From assembly GCA_024704765.1 (NCBI GenBank), contig JAKMXF010000011.1, positions 479,557-543,556 of the forward strand: a stretch of 64,000 nt of DNA, read 5' to 3'. The notes under the pieces are model-generated. The model was given only the letters and a program-made list of their open reading frames with translations, did no database searches and had not been told where the DNA came from. The position numbers and the translations under genes are program-made. Origin of the DNA: Oopsacas minuta. Its lineage: Eukaryota > Porifera > Hexactinellida > Lyssacinosida > Leucopsacidae. Within the stretch, counting starts at the first letter, position 1. Each line of letters starts with the position of its first letter. Shown here one piece after another: positions 53,139-63,112 of this stretch.

Positions 53139-55872
53139 CTAGATTTGTCTTTTTTCAGTCCTAGAAGCTATAAATCTGGTCAAGGACTCATGTGCGACTG
53201 AAAATCGAGGAAAAGATTGAGCTTTCTCTCTTGCCCATTTCGACAAAGAATTATAGTAAGATTGATTGCTAAATCGAGCATCCACCAATAAAATAGCTCC
53301 CCAATCATTTTTATGTCTAATACAGCGACCTAGAGCTTGGTTTAAAGCTCTGAAAGCTTCTACTTCATACCACTGAGATCCAGAAAGGAGGCTGGTGCAA
53401 CCGTCTCGCCTCCTACGGTCATTATACCCCCTCTTCTGCTGTACTTGATGATCTTTAAAGTTAGGGAATGGAATGCCTATACAGACTACAGCTCTTGCTT
53501 GAGCATCTGCAAAATCTATTCCTTCAGAAATCTTTCCTCTACACACACCGATCAACAAGCTCCCTCTACCTTTAGTTATTGACTCGAAATAGCTGTTCAT
53601 ATCCTCTTTGAATGCGTCAGCTTTACCGGACCCGCGCGGCTCCCAAACTACGTGTTTTAACTACAAAAATATATAATTGGTAAATATACCAAATCTAGGC
53701 ATTTTGTTGGTGTTCTTCTTGGCAGTGCAAATTAATGATTTGTCTACGACCACTATTGTAGGGACCTGATTTTGTGTAAATAGTTGTTCTTATTATCCGG
53801 AAATTAGTATCAACCGTGTTCGTATTAACGAAGTTCTATTGTACGTATATTACTTTACGTTGGCAACGTGGTCTAATAGATAAATTCAGAATAATTCATC
53901 ACTTAATTGTGCTGGATAGGGGTTAGGGGTAATTGGTAAGGTTATTAAGAATTCAACTACAGTTGATACCGGTCTATAGAACATCGTCGGGAATTGAATC
54001 GTACTTATAACCTGTCTATAGGGGTATATACCAACAGTTTTGGAGAACAATACTCGTAAAATTGGTGGTAATTCCATGGAGTATAATCCTTAATATATCG
54101 AGTTCTTATATCCGGCTCTACTGTAGCATAAGGAAGAAAAGACAGTTCCCCCTCGCTCTTTCGATCGTTGTCTCATCTTCCTACTATAATCGCTGTCATA
54201 TTTAGACAAATTTTCATCCCTACCTCTTCGCTTTGGGATTTCTAGTTACTCGCCAGAAATAATATATGAAATAATTCGTGTTTCTAAGATGTATTAAATA
54301 ATTATTCTAGAATAATGAAACTCACCTCGCATAACCTTTTAACAACTCCAATACTCTTCCATCTCTCTCTAAGCTTATCCATAACAGAGTAGCTAGGTAG
54401 GAAACACAAAACTCCATCTGGTACACTTTCACACACACTCTCAATCACATGACCTATTTCATCTTGTGTGGAGAACTGCTCCAGTCCCCTATAAGTAGCC
54501 TCTATTCTAACTTCCTGTGGTCCTGTACTAAGCATACCTATCCACACCTGTTCTGGCTTTATTATATGATTAGCTGAGAATTTCTGTGTAAACTCACAAT
54601 TAAGTTCAGATACGAATGACGTCATCGGTGTAAGAGTACCAGATGTTAATATTATACTGTGTGTCGTGGATAGAGCTTCAAAAGCAACAGCTGGGTTAAG
54701 ACAGCAGAAATTAAGTGTTCTCTCCCAACTGGGCGCCTTGGTTGTTGAAATCCATCCTTTATTCTTCTCTACGTATCCGTGCTTACTGATTGGCTTTTTG
54801 GTAATAGAAACAATATAGTCCTCTGTATATTTGTTATCAGGTCGTAGGATATTGCTAAGAACAACAAACAACCATTCTAACATTGTTACTGTACTATTGG
54901 AGAGAATCTTAAATCGACTCGTCTCCTCGTTATTTTCATCAAATATCTTGTCTTCATCTTCATCTTTCTTCTGAAATAGAACTTCAAACAAGCACTCAAT
55001 ATGTTTCTACAGAGGATGGGTTTAGTGACAGTAGACTCTCGTTAATACGCACACCAGGGACTGCCAAAATTCGTACTCACTATCTGGAATACTTATTATC
55101 CGAACTAATTTACATTGAAAAGGCATCGAAGGGGACTGATAAAGTGTACAAAATTGTACTCCTTATCCGGAGTTACCCCTTAACCACGTTCGTATTAACG
55201 AGACTCTACTGTATTTGTTTGTTTAGGACACTCAAGAAAATGTACCAGACATTAGGTGATGTGGCATCATTATATGATACGGAAAATCTTATAAGATCTA
55301 CGATTGAAATTTACTGGAAGTATTACAAGTGATTCTCCTTACAATACCTGTAACGGAATCATCTCCATCAAAGTTAATACTAACATTATTCGGTTAATTG
55401 GGATAAACTCCGCTAATCGAGTGGAAATTAGCAACTCTATCAAGACGAAATTCCTCTGATGTGAGTAAATTCTAATAAGCTTATTAATGAAATAAACTTC
55501 GTTAAATAGGCACAAAATATGTACATAGCTGAGTAAATGAAAACTCACATTTTGTAACTGCATTATATTGTGTGTAAGTCCGAATGACTCGAACTCCTTC
55601 ACAGCATCAAGACCTAACCAGGAATGAGAATAATTCTCAAAAGATTCCTGCTCTAGGAATTGGTCTTGTCCACATAACCATGACATTAGGCTCAGTGACA
55701 TAGCACTGAGATGTTTCAGAGCGGATTTTACATCTTCGCCGGCGTTAGGCATTTTGTGTGGAGCAGATTCAAACTCATTCCTAGCCAAGTCTAGTTGTGA
55801 CTGAGTGATTTGTGTAGAAGCAGAGTCTCTAGAGATATTCTCTATGTTGTGAGCTTCATCCAGTACAACAAC
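53139..55872 (-). CDS. BRIP1: FANCJ/BRIP1 DEAH helicase, C-terminal half only (5' exons missing)
   Basis: Three exons, all phase 0 with GT-AG introns: 55872-55549, 55006-54326 and 53660-53139 (508 residues). The first begins VVVLDEAHNIENISRDSAST (motif II). The second has WERTLNFCCLNPAVAFEALS, IILTSGTLTPMTSF and LCFLPSYSVMDKLRERWKS. The third has VCRGKISEGIDFADAQARAV (motif V) and ALGRCIRHKNDWGAILLVDA (motif VI). SANHIIKPEQVWIG and GSQWYEVEAFRALNQALG are typical of BRIP1 rather than DDX11, RTEL1 or XPD. The enzyme unwinds DNA 5' to 3' in interstrand crosslink repair. The Walker A and iron-sulfur exons are not between 55873 and the neighbouring gene, nor elsewhere on this strand in the window. 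The acceptor before 55872 is intact. The long BRCA1-binding tail of vertebrates is absent. Confidence 0.85.
53747..54127. repeat. MITE-derived sequence in the second BRIP1 intron
   Basis: 53747-53845 is a half copy of the 15364/46335 MITE family (GGGACCTGATTTTGTGTAA, TTCGTATTAACGAAGTTCTA). 54092-54127 ends TATATCCGGCTCTACTGTAG, another TIR terminus. The full elements cannot be delimited. Confidence 0.45.
55029..55211. mobile_element. 183-bp TIR MITE in the first BRIP1 intron
   Basis: CAGTAGACTCTCGTTAATAC faces GTATTAACGAGACTCTACTG with a single mismatch. The right end is followed by TA. No ORF. Confidence 0.75.
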
Positions 55873-56530
55873 CTGAAGATATTGTTAAAGAATAACAACT
55901 TACATTTACGGAAGAATTAGCGGTAAATAAATGTTAGTATTTTCATCAGATACAATTAAGATCTAAGCTGGATTTATGTCTATCACTGAAATCGATAAGT
56001 TTCATTCCAAAAGTCAGTCAACAGACTGGGAGTGCTACAGGACAGGAGGACATAGACAATCCAATACTTTAATTTATGAACAAAATTGTTAGAATAACAC
56101 TAATGATTCTAGGATAGAGGAGTTAAAGACCGGATGTGGATAAGGACTGAATCCACTCGAACCATATGGTTCCGGTTGTATCGTTGTATAATAATATAAC
56201 TTATTAATGAATAATTATTGTGAATGTAAGCATTCTCCAAAGAGGCCTCTGGTCTTACAGCTATGCAGTCAAATCATGATTAGTGTCATATAAAATAAAT
56301 ACGTACTTGCTTCTCACTCAGAATTTCTTATGAAACTAGGACAAACGGACGAAAATACAAATAAAATCATCCGGATGCGGGACAAAATTTAGGAAGGGAG
56401 GGAGAAACAAGAATATTACTGTGCATGGTCTTAGATGAATCCAGTGAGTAAATATAGATTACATTAATTTATAATAACTAGAGGAATAAAATTTCAAATC
56501 TCAAAGAATAACAAAACACGTATAGTTAAA
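55873..56530. other. Interval between BRIP1 fragment and Skeletor-like gene
   Basis: A BRIP1 upstream exon would be expected here. The donor-like AAATGTAAGTTG near 55895 is preceded by stops in the required frame, and no motif of the N-terminal helicase half is seen. It holds the 3' flank of the Skeletor-like gene. Confidence 0.45.
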
Positions 56531-58927
56531 CTATAAAACAAGTAAAAAAAAGTTAAGATATAGGACAAGAAAGCACGCTATTACTAAGAGAGAGAAGAAT
56601 GGTAGAAGAGAATGGCCACTGCTATTGAGTAGAGTATGACATTCTTCAAGGTCATCCACTACATTAATCTTCCATCCCAATAGACGATGTGTAGCACATT
56701 GGTAATACACTAGATCACTTGTATTTGAATCAGGTGTCCATTCAAAACTACCTGATGTAACACTACTACCACAAGAGTAAACAAGTGTGTTCTTGTATTC
56801 TTCAAAGGTGTTAAAGTTATCACCATTTCCCTGTGTTTCTGTCCATTCACAGTACGGACCTACACTCAGATCTGAAACTGTTTCAGATACTTCATTGTAG
56901 CCTAAACCTGCCAAAACAGTCTCAGTGATGGTTAGTTCAGCGAGTGCAAGTGCACTAATGCCTCCTTCGTTAGAGTTCGTGATGTAGAGAGGATGGTACC
57001 GAGCTGAGTCGGCAGGATCGTTACCTCCATTAACATGGAAAGTAACTGTTGTTCCACGCAATACATATACCTCAGGGATAAGTATGTCATTCAGATACCA
57101 AGCTATACCCCACCCATCTTTACCAGTAATTGCTTTGTAGCCTTGACTCCCACCTGTATTACCAATGGAGGCTTGTATTTCACTATTCATAGAGTTGATA
57201 CAGAGTGGAGGAATTTCCCAAGGTGTGGCTGGAGCAGGTGTAGACATGGGACACTCTAAAGGTTGAGGACAAGTAGAGGTACTATCATAATCAATCTGTA
57301 TAGGGGAAGAAACAGAGATACGCTCGCTAGTTGCATGACGTAATACCCATCTCTCACTAGTGGGAGAGGAGAATGTTCCTCCACGCGCCCAAATAATGTA
57401 CTGAGGTGTGCCCGGTGTGAAATCTCTATCATGACTATCTGTAGTTGTGACAGCTCGAGTTGTAGTGAAGGTTGTCAAGGCATTTATACTTTCAACTTGT
57501 GTATTGATGTAATTATTCGCACCACCCGTGAGAACTGTATCAGGACAAGCTCCATTATAACTCCCACCAGATAATGCACACTGTGATCTAATCGTCAGGT
57601 CATAATCTGAACAATCCACCACACCTGTTGTAGAGTATTGACACACTACAACATCACCGTTTGGAGCCATGGCTACTCCACTGCTACTAGCACTCAATCC
57701 AAATGCAAAGTACTGATTAGCTTCCAAGTTGCAAGTATGGAATCTAAACGTGACCATGCTATTCGTGGGGTCATAGCGGTATTCCAATTGATCAGTACTA
57801 CTGAGATCTTGACATTGGAAACTAGGCGCAGTTGTTTGCGTTACTGTTTTACAAATGGGAGGACAATTCGTGCATCCATATTCAGTGCTGAAATAGACCT
57901 GACCGAATGAGGTTGAAGCCTGTACACAGTATAAACCAAGGAAATTCGTATTACACACATCAAAGTCGGTTGGAAGTGTTAAAACAATGTTAGCATTGTT
58001 ACGAGTGCCTAGTGCAGCTAAGCTGCCTTTTTCACTAGCAACTATGAAGCCGTCATGCACATTACTAGTGGATCCAGCCCAATACCATGTAGCAGGGGCA
58101 CTCCCATCGAAATACAAGTTTTTTAGCCCTATCGTATTCGGTCCTAGCACATAGACCTTTGCAGAAACACCATGAGTAGGAGGAGAATTACCCAGCATTA
58201 CAAATCCGTATGTTGTACTGCATTCAAATGAATCAGAGGATTGAGGTATGCTTATATGTCCAAATGATTGCGAGACGGCTTCACACCAAACCGAGAGAGA
58301 TCTGTAGCCTGTGTGTACACCTCCTATTGGGAGTGTAACATTTGTGTCCTGGTTATTCACATCATCTACTCTCGCATATCTACCATTATATCCTGCTCTA
58401 ACACCAGATCCTGTGGGTATTGCATTTGTATCCAACCACATGTATGCTGCTGGAGCATTTCCGTCTAGATAGAGACCTGCTACGAACAGTCGTCTATTCA
58501 AAGCATCGTAAAACACATCACCAGCTAAAGAATGATATGTACTCGCGCCGTTTCTAGAAAATTTTCCCAGATACTCAGCACTACAAGGAATTTGGATATT
58601 TCCTGGTACATCAAATGATGTTATCAGCTGATCCCCACTGGCTGTACGAACCTCAATGGGTGATACATTCAACCAGTCATCATCCCCATCTAGCATCATG
58701 TTTACATTGGAGAGAGCACTATTGGTTGTAGCAGTAACTTGATTACCTCCTGAACCTCCTCTGAATACTACAGCCTCATTCGCTGAGAAACCCTTCAGGA
58801 ATAATGTGTTAGCATCTATCAAGTAGATTGTACCACTAGTTGTACCTACACCCACTGTTCCTAGTCTATAGAATGCATGTCCTTCATATATTATCTGTAG
58901 CAACAGTACCAACGATAATACCTTCAT
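56531..58927 (-). CDS. Skeletor-like secreted protein: three DM13, DOMON, cupredoxin-like domain
   Basis: This is an intronless gene of 798 residues. The true start is the ATG at 58925-58927 (A at -3); the frame is open 18 codons further without ATG. Residues 1-18 are a signal peptide (MKVLSLVLLLQIIYEGHA). Three DM13-type repeats follow (about 20-115, 118-225, 235-350) with TSGTIYLIDANTLFLKGFS, RRLFVAGLYLDGNAPAAYMW and NTIGLKNLYFDGSAPATWYW. Residues about 370-525 are a DOMON domain (VTFRFHTCNLEANQYFAFGL, ending YIIWARGG). Residues about 590-760 resemble a cupredoxin fold with YHPLYITN and YYQCATHRLLGWKI, which could supply His-Cys-His copper ligands. The hydrophobic C-terminus suggests a GPI anchor or membrane helix. 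This is the order of Skeletor isoform B/C-type proteins, proposed to act in extracellular redox or matrix chemistry; the function here is unknown. Confidence 0.87.
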   Translation of the reverse strand: MKVLSLVLLLQIIYEGHAFYRLGTVGVGTTSGTIYLIDANTLFLKGFSANEAVVFRGGSGGNQVTATTNSALSNVNMMLDGDDDWLNVSPIEVRTASGDQLITSFDVPGNIQIPCSAEYLGKFSRNGASTYHSLAGDVFYDALNRRLFVAGLYLDGNAPAAYMWLDTNAIPTGSGVRAGYNGRYARVDDVNNQDTNVTLPIGGVHTGYRSLSVWCEAVSQSFGHISIPQSSDSFECSTTYGFVMLGNSPPTHGVSAKVYVLGPNTIGLKNLYFDGSAPATWYWAGSTSNVHDGFIVASEKGSLAALGTRNNANIVLTLPTDFDVCNTNFLGLYCVQASTSFGQVYFSTEYGCTNCPPICKTVTQTTAPSFQCQDLSSTDQLEYRYDPTNSMVTFRFHTCNLEANQYFAFGLSASSSGVAMAPNGDVVVCQYSTTGVVDCSDYDLTIRSQCALSGGSYNGACPDTVLTGGANNYINTQVESINALTTFTTTRAVTTTDSHDRDFTPGTPQYIIWARGGTFSSPTSERWVLRHATSERISVSSPIQIDYDSTSTCPQPLECPMSTPAPATPWEIPPLCINSMNSEIQASIGNTGGSQGYKAITGKDGWGIAWYLNDILIPEVYVLRGTTVTFHVNGGNDPADSARYHPLYITNSNEGGISALALAELTITETVLAGLGYNEVSETVSDLSVGPYCEWTETQGNGDNFNTFEEYKNTLVYSCGSSVTSGSFEWTPDSNTSDLVYYQCATHRLLGWKINVVDDLEECHTLLNSSGHSLLPFFSLLVIACFLVLYLNFFLLVL

Positions 58928-58957
58928 TTTCGGATCTGATATTATGGAAGCTAATTG
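58070..58957 (-). repeat. Left arm of inverted duplication (pairs with 63113-64000)
   Basis: Each base n here corresponds to base 122070-n in the right arm with no indel over 888 bp. All stretches I compared are identical. The arm covers the first 286 codons of the Skeletor-like gene plus 30 bases upstream. Its left limit is set only by the window edge. Confidence 0.9.
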
Positions 58958-59106
58958 TATTGGTACACACAATTTATGCAAATCAGCTAAATTCTTACAG
59001 AATATATACTAACATCATTAAAGCAACTAGACGCATGTTTTAGTACGGGTAGATGACGTCATGCCCACCCACCCTATACACTTTGTATTACGGTGAAGCA
59101 AATCTA

Positions 59107-60458
59107 CAGTCTGTCCAAGAATTATTGCAACACCAAGCCATTTATAGTCAAACCACAATTTACTGAATACGCAACTAGCTATATACTTGAAACATTCGAA
59201 TTACAAAAACTTATACGTTACCTCTCTATTCCGTTTAAATTTCTTTGAATTACATTATTATTGTTCTCAGTCACTTAATACATAATTATGACGTCACTGT
59301 TTTAATGGAATTCATTCGTAATCAGCGTTTTTCCCTTAACTATTTAGCATAGATTATTTCAATGGCTCAAGAGTCGTCCAGAATAAAGATTGAGACTCTG
59401 TTGAATGGAGGTAAACATACGCCGACTGAGATTTCACGACTTTTGAAAGTGAATCGGAACTGTCTATAGGGTGAAAAAACGACTTGATGCCGGTGTTTCC
59501 ATTAAACACAAACAACGAGGTGGGAGACCTGGCAAAATATGCAAGAGCATCAAGTATTCTGCTGCACAGATAATTAAATCAGATCCAGAGATAAGTTTAC
59601 ACAAACTGGCCAATAAATTAACAGAGAAAAAGAAGAAGAAAGTTTGTAAGAGTATTGTTCATTGGACACTGAGTGGTCTAAAGCATTCTAAGCCTTTCCC
59701 GCACAAATTCCGTTGTTATCTGAAAAAAATCGGTTGTTTAGGGTTGAGTGGGCGCGTAAAAACATGAATAATTATGGTGCTGGGCTGTTTTTGCGGATGA
59801 AGCATCTTTTTGGTTGAATAGGGGGAGAGTCAGAATGTGGACAAAATCGGAAGAAAAAACGGTTCCAAAAAACAACGAAGCATTCGTCAAAATTACACAT
59901 TTGGGCGGCATTTTCGTCTTTTGGGACGTTTCCTATCTGTATTTTTCGACAGAACCTAGACGCGAAGCTGTTTGTTAATATTTTAAAATGGCATCTAATC
60001 GACCAAGCAGAGGTATTTCATAGAAACCGCTGGTTTCTTGTTCAAGACAATGATCCTAAGCACAAATCAAAGTTAGTCAAAGGATGGGTGTCTGAGAATA
60101 TGCCAAAAGTGTGTTTGAATGGCCAAATCAATCACCAGATCTTAACCCTATCGAAAATGTGTTTGCAGTCTTGAAGGGTCATGTAAGCAAACAACATCCT
60201 AAGAACTTAGCAGAGCTGGAAACTTCTATTTTGGGAGTTTGGGATTCACTGTCACCGGAATTCCTAAGATCTTATTGGAAACCAATGAAGCGTAGGTGTC
60301 AGATGGTGATTGACAATAACGGAAATAAGATTAACTACTAATTTGAGCATACTGTAAACAAATTGATATCACCTTAAACAATATATTACATAAAATTCAG
60401 ATGTTTTTATAGAATAACATTTACTTTAACAGTGTTGCAATAATTCTTGGACAGACTG
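59107..60458 (+). mobile_element. Tc1-family element, inactive
   Basis: The 1,352-bp element sits between TA dinucleotides. Both ends read CAGTCTGTCCAAGAATTATT inward and continue GCAACAC. It lies between the two arms of the Skeletor-like duplication. Confidence 0.93.
59362..60341 (+). pseudogene. Tc1 transposase (DD34E), broken by several frameshifts
   Basis: It starts MAQESSRIKIETLLNGGKHT with an HTH domain. A 2-base loss near 59463 creates a stop. It then runs VKKRLDAGVSIKHKQRGGRP, a broken middle with FADEASFWLNRGRVRMW (first Asp) and VQDNDPKHKSKLVKGW (second Asp), and the final frame FEWPNQSPDLNPIENVFAVL (Glu) to the end ending NGNKINY. The catalytic triad is still readable, so decay is fairly recent. 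Confidence 0.9.
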
Positions 60459-60881
60459 TATGTGGGCACGTGCCTACCCAAAATGGCTCTAGTTGCGAAT
60501 ATGACTGACAGTAATTACAAAATTTGAGAACTGGTAAATTAATCTCTTATAATTAAGCTTAATTTTATTTATATACTACTGAGTATCCCATGGTCTAGGG
60601 TAAAGTATCCATGCATTTATCACAAATAGAATTATAAATAATATTAACCTTATTTGGAAGGATAGATCATGTTGTAAGTACATAATTGCATAAATTATGT
60701 AACCTATAGTGTATAGATATACCTGTAGATTAGGAGAAATAGCACTAGCCTGAAATACGTGAGCACATGCTTTCTCAAAAGAGTCTAAAGAATATCAGTA
60801 ATATACTTGAGAAACCTTACAGTAGAACTATAGCAAACTTCCCAACCTAATCAATTGCAATTCCTGAATATTAATCATGAT

Positions 60882-61992
60882 CAAAGCTGGCCACTAACCA
60901 GTTAATCCATTAATCGTTAATTAACGAAGCCAAATTTTTCATTAACTGACCAACTAACTTCCGTTACAAATCCGTTAAAGTAAATTTGAACTTTTGGAAG
61001 TTTCAAATATTTGCAGATTTCAATACAGGCACTGATTTGAGTTTATACAATCAGTAGAGATTATCTGTAATTTTGAGTATAACTTTGGCTCTGAAACGCA
61101 TATGGTGTGGTCAGGGGAGTGTACACATATAAAAATTAAAAAAGCAGAACCGCTCATTTCAGAACTGGGCACTATACTATAGTTATAGTCGGCCCAGTAA
61201 AAACTGATTTTGTTGTAGTTTGTATAATATATTAACCTTAACGGTTTATAGTCAACTTCTGTTACATCTATCTATCGTATTAATACGCAATCAATCTGTA
61301 ATTGTGTATAGATTTATATGTTTGTATGTCCAGAATTGATTGAAGAAACTGGAGGATCCCCAGGGCTGATTTTGGGCATACAGGGGTATTTTTGAGCCTG
61401 GCTCGGACAAGTTCGAGTCTTGGACGATAATTCCCACCTATGATGAAATTATTACATCATTGTCACCTTTTTAGAATTTCGAAAATCACATTATTAACCA
61501 CTGCTCACCAATATACATGATTGAAGTTTGAAATTTGAATCACAGGTACCCCTCAATGTGACAATTGTCCTGATGTCATGGTTTTGACCAAAAGCCAACT
61601 CATCATGGGATTATTATGTCACCCTTATTGTAAAAATATCAAAAATTTCATAATTTAATAATACCAGAGGTACGAAGTGCCGAGATTACTAACCAGAAGT
61701 GACATAGCATCTCCAGTGTCACAACAGAAGGTCCTTCAATTTAGTTTGGATGGACCATGAATAATAAAATATTTTAACAATCCTGTGAATTCGAGGCACA
61801 TAGTGCTGAGTATCTTCTGTCGCGTAGAGACCAATAACACTATAGAATTTAGCTGTTTAATTAATACTTAAGCTAACCTGGAGCACTAAGCTGTCGCACA
61901 GCGGCCTAGAAAGCGAAGCGGGCTAGTTTTTAATGAAATAACTGATCAGCTGTAAACGAGGTTAACTTTTTGATTAACTGTGCCCACCTTTG
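60882..61992. mobile_element. Candidate hAT-like element carrying the 490-bp repeat
   Basis: CAAAGCTGGCCACTAACCAG on the left faces the complement of CAAAGGTGGGCACAGTTAATC on the right. The flanks ATCATGAT and ATCAGAAT are a possible 8-bp duplication with two changes. The interior has no transposase. Repeat copy C (61326-61813) is nested within. Confidence 0.45.
61326..61813. repeat. Dispersed 490-bp repeat, copy C
   Basis: It is a full-length relative of 35412-35897, from CCAGAATTGATTGAAGAAAC to GAGGCACATAGTGCTGAGTA, in the same orientation. Confidence 0.8.
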
Positions 61993-63112
61993 ATCAGAAT
62001 TTATGTAATGTTTATATTCATAAGGAAATTCGATGGTGTTTATGAAGAAAAAGTAAATAAATACATGCTGTATTCCCTTGAATAGTAGCCCCTCGAATAC
62101 GCCCCCCTTGAACTACACTTGTACCATGTAGAGTTAGCTGAGATTAAGAAATTCTAACACACTTTACGCTCTGCTACTAGTACATGAAATACTAGAAAGC
62201 TGTAGCTATTACAACAGCTTTGTCATTGTTGTTCAACTCACTCGTGTCTCGAAAAGCTAATTATTACTTGATTGTAATTGGTGAAGGGTTAGTCATAAGG
62301 GTAGGCCGGAATTTGACCAACGTCGAAGTAGGAATGTGACCAACAAGGCACAAGTATGCTGTTAGGAATTTCACCCCAAAACATCAAGTAGGAATTTAAA
62401 TTACACTAATACTAAAATTTAGAAATACATATAACTCAAATTAAGTGACAGAGAGCGTTTAGTATGTTACCTCTTGATGTAGTGTTGGAATACAAGGAAC
62501 CATGGGTCACGATCATGGGCGGAGAACGATTTTGGACCAACAAATATTTTGGGAATATCCACATGTAGTTTGAAAATGTTTGGTAGCCTTAATAGCCATA
62601 ATTAAAATTTGGGGCTGATAAACATTTTGGGGAGCCAGGCCGCCCTAGGCCTCTCGAAACAACTCTCATGGTCACTATATTAACAACTGATTAAACATAA
62701 TTTGCAGGATAACAGCATATTACTCTATAATTCACATCTACTATCTATACGGTACCGACCATACTTGAACATTAGATTATGTGTACATCATGAAATATTT
62801 AGAGAATATTCTCAGCATAGATAATCATGATTGTTCTGTCATTATCTCGTATTAGTTTCATTATTGAAACTGAAGCGGGTGTCTCCGTAGCTTAGGTTAA
62901 AATTCCTTATTACCTAATACTGTAGCCGCTTTCTGAAATATCAATGTCGATATTTCATGCTTTTAGCTACTTTAAGCCACATAGCCATAGTGAAAGCACT
63001 TAGTGGCAATACCGAGACTAAATATTATGAATAAATAATGATAAAAGGTCACAAGGTATATATGTATGTATAAGCACCTATATGGCCCATAAGTATATGT
63101 TTTGGAGAAAAA
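61993..63112. other. Intergenic between transposons and the second Skeletor-like copy
   Basis: 62085-62112 (GAATAGTAGCCCCTCGAATACG) looks like another small-element end. No coding sequence is seen on either strand. The last part would hold the promoter of the second Skeletor-like copy; beyond 30 bases upstream it is unrelated to the promoter of the first copy. Confidence 0.4.

Noticed and set aside
53139-55872. Assignment of the helicase to DDX11/ChlR1 or RTEL1
   Set aside because: The QWYE..A.RALNQALGRCIRH, ANHII...QVW and LNFWCLNPAVAF-like text follow BRIP1/FANCJ more closely than the other iron-sulfur helicases.
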